Source of the DNA: Chloroflexota bacterium
GTDB lineage: Bacteria > Chloroflexota > Anaerolineae > Anaerolineales > Anaerolineaceae
Assembly (NCBI GenBank): GCA_021796375.1
Contig: JAJYJF010000010.1
Coordinates: 1-16,295 of the forward strand
Reading direction: 5' to 3'
DNA length: 16,295 nucleotides
Every line of letters starts with the position of its first letter. Position 1 is the stretch's first letter. The position numbers and the translations under genes are program-made. Shown in pieces: positions 1 through 6,986 of the stretch. A model generated the notes under the pieces. It ran no database searches, was not told the origin of the DNA, and saw nothing but the letters and a program-made list of their open reading frames with translations.

Positions 1-203
1 TCGATCTTCATCGCGGGCGAGCCCGCTAAGCTGCTCTGCGCGGCGGCCGAGCCGGCGCCCGGAACGAGCGCCAGATCCGGATGCCATACCAGCACCGCGA
101 CCAGCAGCGCCAGCATGATGCCCACCAAACCCCAGCCTATTCGCGGCAACCAGGCGTCCCAGAAGGTCCCCTGGGAGCCCGGTCTTGCATTCGGGGGAGT
201 CAT
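1..203 (-). CDS. Membrane-anchored protein, N-terminal part (partial)
   Basis: The ATG at 203 opens a minus-strand frame that runs without a stop for 67 codons to the window edge, so only the N-terminus is seen. It has a polar head (residues 1-20), one hydrophobic helix at about residues 23-40 (GLVGIMLALLVAVLVW), then a small, Ala/Ser/Gly-rich stretch typical of a linker after a membrane anchor. This suggests a single-pass protein with its bulk outside the membrane, or an uncleaved signal anchor. A GAGGA sequence lies about a dozen bases before the ATG, inside the end of rho. The start is 7 nt after the rho stop, so the two genes are probably cotranscribed. No catalytic domain is visible, so no function is assigned. 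Confidence 0.6.
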   Translation of the reverse strand, partial: MTPPNARPGSQGTFWDAWLPRIGWGLVGIMLALLVAVLVWHPDLALVPGAGSAAAQSSLAGSPAMKI

Positions 204-210
204 AGCGATG

Positions 211-1482
211 TCAGTCCTCGGTGAGGTTCTCTAAGAATTCCTGGTTGCTCTTGGTCTTGCTCATGCGCTGCAGGATGGCTTCCGTCCCCACAGCCGGGTC
301 CATCCCGGCGCCCTGCGGGGGCTGGCCGATCATCTGCAGGTACATGCGCCGCATCAGCCAGACGCGCTGCAGCATGTCCGGGCCGAGCAGGAGCTCTTCG
401 CGCCGGGTGGAGGAGCGCTCGATATCGATGGCGGGGAAGATGCGCCGCTCCTGCAAGCGCCGGGAGAGGTGCAGCTCCATGTTGCCGGTGCCTTTGAACT
501 CTTCGTAAACGACGTCATCCAGGCGGGAGCCGGTATCGATCAGCGCGGTGGCGATGATGGTGAGCGACCCGCCCTCTTCCAGGTTGCGGGCCGCGCCGAA
601 GAAGCGCTTGGGCGGGTAGAGCGCGGAGGGGTCCATCCCGCCGGAGAGCGTGCGCCCGGAGGGGTTGACCACCAGGTTGTAGGCGCGCGCCAGGCGGGTG
701 AGCGAATCCATCAGGATCACCACGTCGCGCCCGATTTCCACCAGGCGCTTGGCCCGGTCGAGGGCGATCTCCGCGGTGCGCACGTGCGACGAGACCGGCT
801 CGTCGAAGGTCGAGGCGACCATCTCGGCGTCGACCGAGCGGTCCATATCGGTCACCTCTTCGGGGCGCTCGCCGATGAGGGCCATGATCAGGTGCACGTC
901 CGGATAGTTGGTGGAGATGGCGTTGGCGATGTGCTTGAGGATGGTGGTCTTGCCGGCCTTGGGCGGGGAGACGATCATCCCGCGCTGCCCGCGGCCGATC
1001 GGGGCGATCAGATTGATCAGGCGAGAGGAGAGCGGGCCGCGGTCGGTTTCCAGGTCGAAGCGCTTATCCGGGAAGATCGGGGTCAGGCTCTCGAAGGCCA
1101 CCCGGCTGCGGGCCTCTTCCGGGGCGATCCCGTTGATGGTTTCGACCTTGAGCAGGCCGTAATGCTTCTCCGATTCGCGCGGCGGGCGGACGTGGCCGAT
1201 GACCAGGTCGCCGGCGCGCAGGTCGTAGCGGCGTAGCTGCGCCTGCGAGACGTAGACATCTTCCGGGCCCACCTGGTAATTGGTGCGCAGGAAGCCCACG
1301 CCCTCGCTCATGATCTCCAGGATGCCGCCGCGCACCTCGAGCCCGTCGCGCTCGGCTTCCACCTGGCGGATTTTCAAGATTAAATTTTCCTTCTTCAGGC
1401 GCGCTGCGTTTGGCACGTTCAGGTCTCTGGCCATTTGACGCAGCGTGGCCAGTGGAGCACTTTCCAGTTCTAGAATTTTCAT
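211..1482 (-). CDS. rho: Transcription termination factor Rho
   Basis: Hexameric RNA-dependent ATPase that loads on untranslated C-rich RNA and ends transcription. The protein is 423 aa, close to the usual 420. Residues 1-45 form the N-terminal helical part. Residues 48-115 are the cold-shock-like RNA-binding domain with an RNP1-type GVGFLR (61-66) and VYVS (77-80). The ATPase core follows: Walker A PPKAGKTT (173-180, K178), GERPEEV (204-210, with the expected catalytic Glu at 205), Walker B VVILMDS (D259), the Q-loop region GGMDPSALYPPKRFFGAARN (281-300), the R-loop region GTGNMELHL (331-339) and the arginine-finger segment RSSTRREELL (R360). The frame stays open upstream to 1776, but homology begins at MKILELES, so the ATG at 1482 is chosen; a weak AAAGAG lies about 11 bases ahead of it. 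Identity is certain. Confidence 0.97.
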   Translation of the reverse strand: MKILELESAPLATLRQMARDLNVPNAARLKKENLILKIRQVEAERDGLEVRGGILEIMSEGVGFLRTNYQVGPEDVYVSQAQLRRYDLRAGDLVIGHVRPPRESEKHYGLLKVETINGIAPEEARSRVAFESLTPIFPDKRFDLETDRGPLSSRLINLIAPIGRGQRGMIVSPPKAGKTTILKHIANAISTNYPDVHLIMALIGERPEEVTDMDRSVDAEMVASTFDEPVSSHVRTAEIALDRAKRLVEIGRDVVILMDSLTRLARAYNLVVNPSGRTLSGGMDPSALYPPKRFFGAARNLEEGGSLTIIATALIDTGSRLDDVVYEEFKGTGNMELHLSRRLQERRIFPAIDIERSSTRREELLLGPDMLQRVWLMRRMYLQMIGQPPQGAGMDPAVGTEAILQRMSKTKSNQEFLENLTED

Positions 1483-1541
1483 GGGATTGTAAATCTCTTT
1501 AGGTTTGAAATGGTTCCTGCAAATGGTTACCGCAATTAATA

Positions 1542-1610
1542 TCAGCCACCCTGACCCGGATAAGCGGGCTTTACTATTTTTTTTATCTTTTTTAAGGAAA
1601 TCGAGAGCAT
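1542..1610 (-). CDS. Possible 22-aa leader ORF in the rho leader
   Basis: Reads MLSISLKKIKKIVKPAYPGQGG in a frame different from rho and overlaps the shorter leader ORF. Its lysine codons come from the A6 and A8 runs. It has only a poorly spaced purine sequence in front. The E. coli rho leader also contains a short ORF, but there is no sequence resemblance I can claim. Chance is a real alternative. Confidence 0.18.
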   Translation of the reverse strand: MLSISLKKIKKIVKPAYPGQGG

Positions 1611-1618
1611 CCCGGCAT
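1592..1618 (-). CDS. Possible 8-codon leader ORF in the rho leader
   Basis: Reads MPGCSRFP then TAA. A GGGAG Shine-Dalgarno-like sequence (1624-1628) sits exactly 5 nt before the ATG, better placed than the one in front of rho itself. The stop codon abuts the A-rich run. It could act as a translated leader that controls Rho access to the leader RNA. A frame this short can occur by chance, and there is no homology evidence. Confidence 0.25.
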   Translation of the reverse strand: MPGCSRFP

Positions 1619-1707
1619 AGCGGCTCCCACTGTAGGGAATTTCGGCAGAGAGAGCCAGGGATTGGATGGAGCGAATCTTGATACCTCAAAGCGGATAGAG
1701 CAAGCAC

Positions 1708-1736
1708 ATTATAGCATGCCCGAAAAGGAATCGCAA
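1708..1736 (-). promoter_or_regulatory. Sigma-70-like promoter of rho
   Basis: On the minus strand, TTGCGA (1731-1736), a 17-bp spacer and a perfect TATAAT (1708-1713). The spacer ends in TGC, giving an extended -10 (TGCTATAAT). Spacing and -10 are consensus quality. The expected start is near 1701, leaving the long rho leader. It would also drive the partial gene at 1-203. Confidence 0.7.
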
Positions 1737-1845
1737 GCCAAATGGGGCACCAATCGGGCGAGTTTGAACCGCGCAAGGGGGGCTTTCCCGCGGGAATTTA
1801 TGGAAAGCCCGGTCTTGAAGCGGATGAAATCACTCCACGGGTTGA

Positions 1846-1875
1846 TTGACAAATATCGGTGTAATAGGGTAAATT
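1846..1875 (+). promoter_or_regulatory. Sigma-70-like promoter of the sigma-like membrane protein gene
   Basis: A perfect TTGACA (1846-1851), an 18-bp spacer and TAAATT (1870-1875, four of six -10 positions). The gene's ATG follows at 1904 with GGAG at 1895-1898, so the mRNA leader would be only about 20 nt. This sits in a locally AT-rich stretch, divergent from the rho promoter about 110 bp away. Confidence 0.6.
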
Positions 1876-1903
1876 TTGTAAGTGAATCATATTTGGAGAA
1901 ATC

Positions 1904-3631
1904 ATGGATAATTTACCCTTCTTGCCCGGGCGTGAGACGGACCCGCTCCAGCCTGCCCCGGCGAATGCTGAACTCATTCTTCTTTTCGATCGTTTTGCCC
2001 TCCCGGTTTATCGCTTCCACCTGTTGATGAGCGGCGATCCCGCCGCAGCCGAAACCCGGACTGCCCAGACCTTTCTGACTGCCCGCCGGCGCCTCGCCGA
2101 CCGGCGCAAACCCTGGACGTCGCTCGAGACCCTGTTCTGGCGCGTGGCCCTGGGGACGGGGCGCAGCCAGGTGACCGGTAAAGCCCGCGAGCTCGCCTCT
2201 GCCCAGCCGGCCGCCGGCCCGGAAGTGGAGTTTTCCGAGGCGGAGCCCGATTCGCTGCGCATGCAGCGCGCGCTCATCCCGCCCCTGAGCCAGGCGCTCG
2301 ACCGGATGCCCCTCCGCGAGGCCCAGCTGGTTGGGCTGCTCCTCTTCTGCGATCTCTCCGCGCGCCAGGCAGCGGAGATCACCGGCTCGACCCCCGATTC
2401 GGTGGATCTGCGCCTGGGCCGGGCGCTGCTGCGCCTGGCGGGGCTGCTGGACTCGGGGTTCGAGGATGGCGGAGCGAGCGCCCGCAGCCTGCCGGACGAC
2501 CTGCGGGAGCTCTCGGACCGCTTCCACCCGGACCAGCGCTTTCTCCGGTCCTTACGGGCGGAGCTGGACCGCCCCGAGCCGCCCAGCCCGCGCGCTTTCA
2601 GCGCGCCTTTTTTTGCGGGGAAGCCCCTGCGCCGCGTGGTCTGGGTGCCGCTGGCGGCCGTTGGGATCATCGTCTTCGCCGCCAGCATCTGGTCCCTGCC
2701 CTCCCGGGCCCCGGCGGTGCCTTCACCGCAGCCCACCCTGGCAGTCGTCACCCTTCCGACGGTAAACCCGATCCCGATCACGAGCAGCGGCTTCCTGACG
2801 CCGGTGAGCGCGCAAGCCTGCTCGCAGGCCCGGCAGCAGGTGGAAGCCAGCCTGCACATCCATACTCAGATCGTTCAAGACGCTCAGTTCACGGACCCGA
2901 TTTTCGAGAACCAGGACCAGAATGGGTTTGGCTGCGAGATCCTCGGCACGGCTCGGGGAGACGTCTTGAAGGACCCCGATTCTGTGATCCAGGTCCTCCT
3001 GCCGGTTTTAAATGGAATGGGGTACCAGGAAGACGGCCAGTTTGGGTCGAGCTCGACCTGCCCCGACTGCAATCAGTTCCCCCAGGACTGGTCTGGGACG
3101 GGCGTGCGGCTGAGCAAGAATGACGGGCGCGCGCTGCTGGCGGTCGGCTGGCGCCCCGCGGATGCCAGCCTGTGCGCGGCGGGCAGCACGCCCACCACCT
3201 GCGCCCTCCCGCCGGAGGAGAATGTCCTCTCCGTCCGGCTCGTGATGGCCGACGACCCCATCCGCAAAACGCTGTCAGCGTTCATCTCCCGCTGGCAGAG
3301 CGGCGACCAGAACGCGCTGGACCTGGTCTCCGGCGACATGCAAAAACGGCTGGCCAGCCTGGCCGACCTCGACGCCCTGGTCGGCGTGCAGCAGAGCCAG
3401 GTCGCCCGCGCCCAGGTCAGCTGGCAGGGCTGGCCGCGGGGGCTGGAGACGATCCAGATGCTGGTGGTGATCCTCGCCACACCCGCCCCCACGGATAACA
3501 GCGTCGAACCGTTCATCCGCCTGCACGTCCTCCTCCGGCAGGAGAATGATGCCTGGCGGATCGATAACATCTGGCGGGCAGGCTACTCGCAGGCCGGCGG
3601 CGCGGCTTTCATCGACCGCCCCGGCGGGTAA
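1904..3631 (+). CDS. Membrane-tethered ECF sigma-like protein with outer domain
   Basis: A 575-aa fusion. Residues about 22-62 resemble sigma region 2 (LLFDRFALPVYRFHL, then AAETRTAQTFLTA where ECF factors have an AEDxxQxxF-type motif). Residues about 125-182 resemble region 4 (LDRMPLREAQLVGLLLFCDLS, RQAAEITGSTPDSVDLRLGRA). After a charged, Pro-rich linker, one transmembrane helix lies at about 245-264, followed by a Pro/Thr-rich spacer. The C-terminal part (about 300-575) is probably outside the membrane. It has six cysteines (306, 344, 386, 389, 424, 433, including a CPDC), and the last ~120 residues look NTF2-like (my inference). The residues usual for promoter contact are weak: region 2.4 lacks the common RNxxxDxxR pattern, and the helix-turn-helix has DSVDLRL where GTVKSRL is typical. 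It may be a proteolytically released regulator or a sigma-derived signalling protein without sigma activity. The start is fixed by the GGAG at 1895. It stands alone on its strand; the next gene is 308 bp away. Confidence 0.75.
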   Translation: MDNLPFLPGRETDPLQPAPANAELILLFDRFALPVYRFHLLMSGDPAAAETRTAQTFLTARRRLADRRKPWTSLETLFWRVALGTGRSQVTGKARELASAQPAAGPEVEFSEAEPDSLRMQRALIPPLSQALDRMPLREAQLVGLLLFCDLSARQAAEITGSTPDSVDLRLGRALLRLAGLLDSGFEDGGASARSLPDDLRELSDRFHPDQRFLRSLRAELDRPEPPSPRAFSAPFFAGKPLRRVVWVPLAAVGIIVFAASIWSLPSRAPAVPSPQPTLAVVTLPTVNPIPITSSGFLTPVSAQACSQARQQVEASLHIHTQIVQDAQFTDPIFENQDQNGFGCEILGTARGDVLKDPDSVIQVLLPVLNGMGYQEDGQFGSSSTCPDCNQFPQDWSGTGVRLSKNDGRALLAVGWRPADASLCAAGSTPTTCALPPEENVLSVRLVMADDPIRKTLSAFISRWQSGDQNALDLVSGDMQKRLASLADLDALVGVQQSQVARAQVSWQGWPRGLETIQMLVVILATPAPTDNSVEPFIRLHVLLRQENDAWRIDNIWRAGYSQAGGAAFIDRPGG

Positions 3632-3652
3632 GCCCTCCGGCTCCCCCGAAAA

Positions 3653-3681
3653 ACCATATCCCCGGCCCGCGAGCGGGATGA
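3653..3681 (+). repeat. Short intergenic repeat, copy 1
   Basis: Reads ACCATATCCCCGGCCCGCG then AGCGGGATGA. It matches 5908-5938 with an identical 13-base core (TCCCCGGCCCGCG) and near-identical flanks. It starts 22 nt after the stop of the gene before it. Confidence 0.4.
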
Positions 3682-3784
3682 AATGCGCCGCCGCCCGGCC
3701 TGCGCGCTCCAGATTCGATTCCATCCCCATCCAGAGCGGGAGCCGCACCCCGCTCGCGGATGGTCTGCGCGCCCGGATTTCGGT

Positions 3785-3790
3785 TATAAT
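3785..3790 (+). promoter_or_regulatory. Candidate -10 element for the oxidoreductase gene
   Basis: A perfect TATAAT about 150 bp ahead of the ATG at 3940. The -35 position (about 3761-3767, TGGTCTG) is a poor match, so an activator might be needed, or the hexamer may be chance. It is the only good -10 in this GC-rich gap. Confidence 0.4.
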
Positions 3791-3939
3791 CTTGGCGAGT
3801 AGATCGATGCGGGCCGTTCAAACACCGGCCCCGGCGCCGCTTGAACTTCGCGGCTGGGGGAATCGCCCCTCTATCCACCGAATTTTCCTGACTGGTCCAT
3901 CTCCCGGCATCCCATATCCCTGGATCTGGAGGCAAAGTG

Positions 3940-5061
3940 ATGAGCGCTCAAAAAAGGCTGCGCGTGGGCGTGATCGGCTGCGGCGGCATTGCCCAGATGA
4001 TGCACCTCCCTTACCTGGCCAGCCGGCCGGACCGCTTTGAAATTGCGGCGCTGGCGGATATCTCCCCGGGCGTCCTGCGCGCCATGGGGGAGCGCTACCG
4101 GGTGTCCCCGGAGGCTCGCTTCGCGAAGTACGAAGACCTGGTCGCCCAGGACCTGGATGCCGTGCTGATCCTCTCCGGGGGGGATCACTATCCCCAGGCG
4201 AGCGCTGCCATCCAGGCCGGCAGGCACGTCTTCAGCGAGAAGCCGCTGTGCTTCACGCTGGCCGAGGCGGATGCGCTGGTCGAAGCGGCCGCCGCCGGAG
4301 GGGTCAAGCTGATGGTCGGCTACATGAAGCGCTACGATCCGGGCTACCTGCTGGCCCAGAAGCGCCTTCCGGCGATGGGACCGGTCCGCTACGTGCAGAT
4401 GAACACGCTGCACCCCGCCGAGGACGATTACCTGGCCATCCACAACATCGTCCGTTACGACGATGCGCCCGCCGAGACCCTGGCGGCGCTGCGCGAGGCG
4501 GACGGCCGGCGCGTGCGCGAAGCGGTCGGGGACGTCTCGGCCCAGCTCAGGGCGCTCTACCCCAACGTGTTCCTGGGCAGCATGGTGCACGACACGAACG
4601 CCATGCGCGGCCTTTTCGGCGAGCCCGAACGGGTGCTCTTCGCCGAGCTGTGGCCGGTGGATGGGGACCCGGTCTCCATCACCACGCTGATCCAGTACCC
4701 GGGGGAATGCCGCGTCGCCTACACCTGGACGTACCTCCCCGACCTGCGCAACTACTTCCAGGAAATCGCCATCCTGACCTCGACCAACCGGCTGCGCATC
4801 CAGTTTCCCTCCCCCTACCTGCGCCACTTCCCGACCCCGGTCGTTTTCGAGGGGATGGAAGACGGGGCGGCCTTCGAGCAGCGGTTCGTCGTGTCGTATG
4901 AGGAAGCCTTCCACCGCGAGCTGGACGCTTTCTACGCCAGCATCGCCGAGAATACCGCGCCGCTGACCGGCGCGGCCGACGCGCGCGGCGATATCCGCCT
5001 GCTGCAGCAGATCCTGGCGGCGCTCCACCCGGCCGGGCTGGGCGGTGAAGCCGCCGGGTAG
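3940..5061 (+). CDS. Gfo/Idh/MocA-family NAD(P)-dependent oxidoreductase
   Basis: Predicted 373-aa cytosolic dehydrogenase of a sugar, polyol or related compound. The Rossmann fold shows the dinucleotide motif GVIGCGGIA (10-18), an acidic residue after strand 2 (ALAD, D40) and the family EKP motif (100-102). The C-terminal substrate domain has GSMVHDTNAMRGLFGEPE (213-230), which lines up with the catalytic DxxxHD region of inositol-dehydrogenase-like members. Here the usual Asp four residues before the His (H217) is Gly213. GTG at 3937 and ATG at 3940 are adjacent; the ATG is preferred because GGAGG (3928-3932) is 7 nt before it. The next gene begins 20 nt after the stop, so they form an operon. 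The substrate is unknown. Confidence 0.88.
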   Translation: MSAQKRLRVGVIGCGGIAQMMHLPYLASRPDRFEIAALADISPGVLRAMGERYRVSPEARFAKYEDLVAQDLDAVLILSGGDHYPQASAAIQAGRHVFSEKPLCFTLAEADALVEAAAAGGVKLMVGYMKRYDPGYLLAQKRLPAMGPVRYVQMNTLHPAEDDYLAIHNIVRYDDAPAETLAALREADGRRVREAVGDVSAQLRALYPNVFLGSMVHDTNAMRGLFGEPERVLFAELWPVDGDPVSITTLIQYPGECRVAYTWTYLPDLRNYFQEIAILTSTNRLRIQFPSPYLRHFPTPVVFEGMEDGAAFEQRFVVSYEEAFHRELDAFYASIAENTAPLTGAADARGDIRLLQQILAALHPAGLGGEAAG

Positions 5062-5081
5062 CCGGCCCGGGAGAGCCTTCC

Positions 5082-5885
5082 ATGAACCAGATCGCGCTGC
5101 ACTGCTCCAGCTTCGTGGGCCAGCAGGCCGGGTACCAGCCCCCCAGCGATTGGGGCCGGGCCGTCCGGGCGCTCGCGGACTACTACCGCCCGCCGGAGAC
5201 CTTCGCCAGCCGGTTCGAGCGCCTGATCCTGCGCGTCCGCGCGCTGGGATACGCCGCCATGGACGTCTGGCAGGCGGGCCAGCTCGACTGGCAGTGGGCC
5301 ACCGGCGGCCAGATCCGGGCAGCCGCGGAGCTGCTCGCCCGCCACGGGATGGCGGCCACCAGCCTGGCCGGCGAGTTTGGCAGCACGCGCGAAGAGTTCC
5401 AGGCCGCCTGCCGGGCCGCGGTCGGCATCGGCGCCCCGCTGCTCTCCGGGCTGACGGGGCTGTGGTTTTCGGACCCCGCCTTTGTCCTCCGCACCTTGAA
5501 AGAAAACAACCTGAAGCTCGCGCTGGAAAACCACCCCGAAACCACTGCCCAGGAAATGCTGGCTGAGATCGGCGGGCGCGGGGAGGGGCTGGTCGGCACC
5601 GCGCTGGATACCGGCTGGTACGCCACCCGCGGCTTCGACGTGGTGCGCGCCGTTCGCGAGCTGGGGGAGCGCATCCTGCACGTCCACCTCAAGGACGTGC
5701 TCCCCGGCGGCGGGCACGTCAACTGCGGCTACGGCAGGGGGATCGTCCCGCTGCGCGAGGTCGTCGGGGCGCTCAAAGAGCAGGGCTACCCGGGCGTCTA
5801 TTCGGTCGAAGAGCACACCCTCGACCACGACCCGGACGAAGAGCTGCGCGCGGACCGCATCCTGGTCCAGGGGTGGCTGGCGTGA
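5082..5885 (+). CDS. Sugar phosphate isomerase/epimerase-like TIM-barrel protein
   Basis: A 267-aa protein of the xylose-isomerase-like (AP endonuclease 2) barrel superfamily. The four expected metal-binding positions can be recognised: E149 in ALENH, D176 in ALDTGW, H202 in HVHLKD and E243 in YSVEEH. This ligand set is typical of IolE/IolI-like isomerases, dehydratases and 3-epimerases, so it is probably an active metalloenzyme. A GGGAGAG sequence (5069-5075) precedes the ATG. It starts 20 nt after the oxidoreductase stop. Pairing of a Gfo/Idh/MocA enzyme with such a barrel is common in polyol and inositol-type catabolism, but which sugar is used cannot be told. Confidence 0.82.
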   Translation: MNQIALHCSSFVGQQAGYQPPSDWGRAVRALADYYRPPETFASRFERLILRVRALGYAAMDVWQAGQLDWQWATGGQIRAAAELLARHGMAATSLAGEFGSTREEFQAACRAAVGIGAPLLSGLTGLWFSDPAFVLRTLKENNLKLALENHPETTAQEMLAEIGGRGEGLVGTALDTGWYATRGFDVVRAVRELGERILHVHLKDVLPGGGHVNCGYGRGIVPLREVVGALKEQGYPGVYSVEEHTLDHDPDEELRADRILVQGWLA

Positions 5886-5907
5886 GCGGGCGTCTCGCCC
5901 GGCGCGG

Positions 5908-5938
5908 ACCAAATTCCCCGGCCCGCGGGCGAGGATGA
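5908..5938 (+). repeat. Short intergenic repeat, copy 2
   Basis: Second copy of the repeat at 3653-3681, with a shared 13-base core at 5915-5927 and a GGATGA end. It also starts 22-23 nt after a stop codon (5885). Between that stop and the repeat is a small GGGCG-TCT-CGCCC stem (5888-5900) without a T-run. Confidence 0.4.
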
Positions 5939-6065
5939 CCTTCCAGGGTACTGCGCGGCTCGAGCGAAGCATTTCCGACCGGATTGGGTTCAGGCCCACC
6001 CTGGCAGCTCGCCGGCCGCGGCGTCCTGGCGATCCATATCCAAATAAACGAGGAAACCAGCATCA

Positions 6066-6986
6066 ATGGCGTCTTTAAAAATTCATCCCCCTCAAATCGT
6101 CCACCACATGGCAGCGCTGGATGAGACGCCGGCTCCGCCGAACTCGCTCGCCCGGGTGCAGGCCAGCCTGGAGCGCGGCGCGGCCGTTATCGAGATCGAC
6201 GTGAACGCGCTGGCGGAGGGCGACTACGTGCTCGGGCACGAGGCCGAGCTGGAAGCGGAAACCAGCGGGCGCGGCCTGGCGCTAGAAACCAGCCCCCAGG
6301 CGGTGCGCGGGCTGTTCATCCGGCACGGGGGCGTCAGGACCGGGTACCCGGTGGCCCTGCTCAGCGATGTGGTCAGGCTGTTCGAGGAAAAAGGGGGAAA
6401 GACGGTCCTGCAGCTCGATTTTAAGAACGCGGTACCGTTCACCAGCGACGAGCCGCTGCTCCGGCTGGTCGATCTGATCGCGCCGCTGGGCGAGGGCGTG
6501 ATCGTCAGCTCCGGGGCCGACTGGCAGCTCCGCCGGCTGCGCAAGCTGGCCGGCTGGCTGCAGCTGGGCTTCGACCCCATGTGGTACATCAGCTGGCAGC
6601 CCGCCGGGACGGTCCGCGACCCGCGCGATTACCCCAAGCGCCTGGGCGCCTACGGCTACTACGACGACCATCTCCTGGCCACCGGCGCGTACTGGCCGGC
6701 CAGCACCTACCTGCGCGACCGGTTTGAAAGCCTGGCCAGCCTGGTGCCGGATGTCAGCGCCTTTTACATGGAGCACTGGCTGCTGGCGCAGTCGCTCCGG
6801 GACGGCTTCAACTGGGCGGAGGCCCTGCACCAGCGCGGCATCCTCCTGGATGCCTGGACGATGGATGCCAGCAGCCCGGGCGCGATGGAGAACCTGCCCT
6901 TGCTGCGCGAAGCCGGTGTCGACCTCTTCACCACCAATACCCCCCTGGCGCTCGCCGGCCGGCTGGGGCTAGGGGCTTCGCGGTAA
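6066..6986 (+). CDS. Glycerophosphodiester phosphodiesterase-like protein
   Basis: A 306-aa predicted TIM barrel without signal peptide or membrane helix. Resemblance to the GDPD family comes from motifs in the right order: VHHM (12-15) and N26 where GDPDs have HRG and ENT, VIEIDV (41-46) with the E-x-D metal pair, LGHE (56-59) in place of the HD motif, LQLDFK (115-120) in place of the ExK strand, LDAWTMD (261-267), and GVDLFTTNTP (284-293) near the C-terminus. The Arg and Gly after the first His are missing, so activity or substrate may differ from classical GDPDs. GAGGA (6050-6054) precedes the ATG by 11 nt. It lies 180 nt after the isomerase gene on the same strand. Its last 18 bp overlap the end of the opposing kinase gene. 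Confidence 0.72.
   Translation: MASLKIHPPQIVHHMAALDETPAPPNSLARVQASLERGAAVIEIDVNALAEGDYVLGHEAELEAETSGRGLALETSPQAVRGLFIRHGGVRTGYPVALLSDVVRLFEEKGGKTVLQLDFKNAVPFTSDEPLLRLVDLIAPLGEGVIVSSGADWQLRRLRKLAGWLQLGFDPMWYISWQPAGTVRDPRDYPKRLGAYGYYDDHLLATGAYWPASTYLRDRFESLASLVPDVSAFYMEHWLLAQSLRDGFNWAEALHQRGILLDAWTMDASSPGAMENLPLLREAGVDLFTTNTPLALAGRLGLGASR

Larger units (their letters stand above)
1483..1701 (-). promoter_or_regulatory. Long 5' leader of rho
   Basis: About 219 nt separate the predicted transcription start (near 1701) from the rho ATG. The 5' half of the leader RNA is pyrimidine-rich and poor in stable structure. Its middle holds two overlapping tiny frames (1618-1592 and 1610-1542) and an A6/A8 run (about 1574-1590 on the opposite strand as T), followed by a small CCCG/CGGG stem (1555-1558 with 1565-1568). 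In E. coli, rho is autoregulated by Rho-dependent attenuation in a leader that also carries a small ORF. A similar role here is an inference from the length and composition. It also accounts for the minus-strand half of the 421-bp gap between rho and the next gene. Confidence 0.4.
3632..3939 (+). other. Intergenic region with GC-rich stem-loops
   Basis: A 308-bp gene-free stretch. It holds a short palindrome CCCGCGAGCGGG (3666-3677), a stem GAGCGGG (3734-3740) with CCCGCTC (3749-3755) around an 8-nt loop, and an 11-bp inverted match between 3667-3677 and 3749-3759, so the two stems could compete. None is followed by a T-run, so I do not call an intrinsic terminator. The 3' part contains the promoter candidate of the next gene. 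Confidence 0.4.

Noticed and set aside
1555..1590. Terminator-like CCCG/CGGG stem followed by T8 on the plus strand
   Set aside because: The stem is only 4 bp, the T-run is separated from it by several bases, and no plus-strand gene lies upstream.
1483..1776. N-terminal extension of Rho by 98 residues
   Set aside because: The frame is open, but the extension has no Rho similarity, crosses the A-runs and includes the promoter (1708-1736). The ATG at 1482 gives the normal length.
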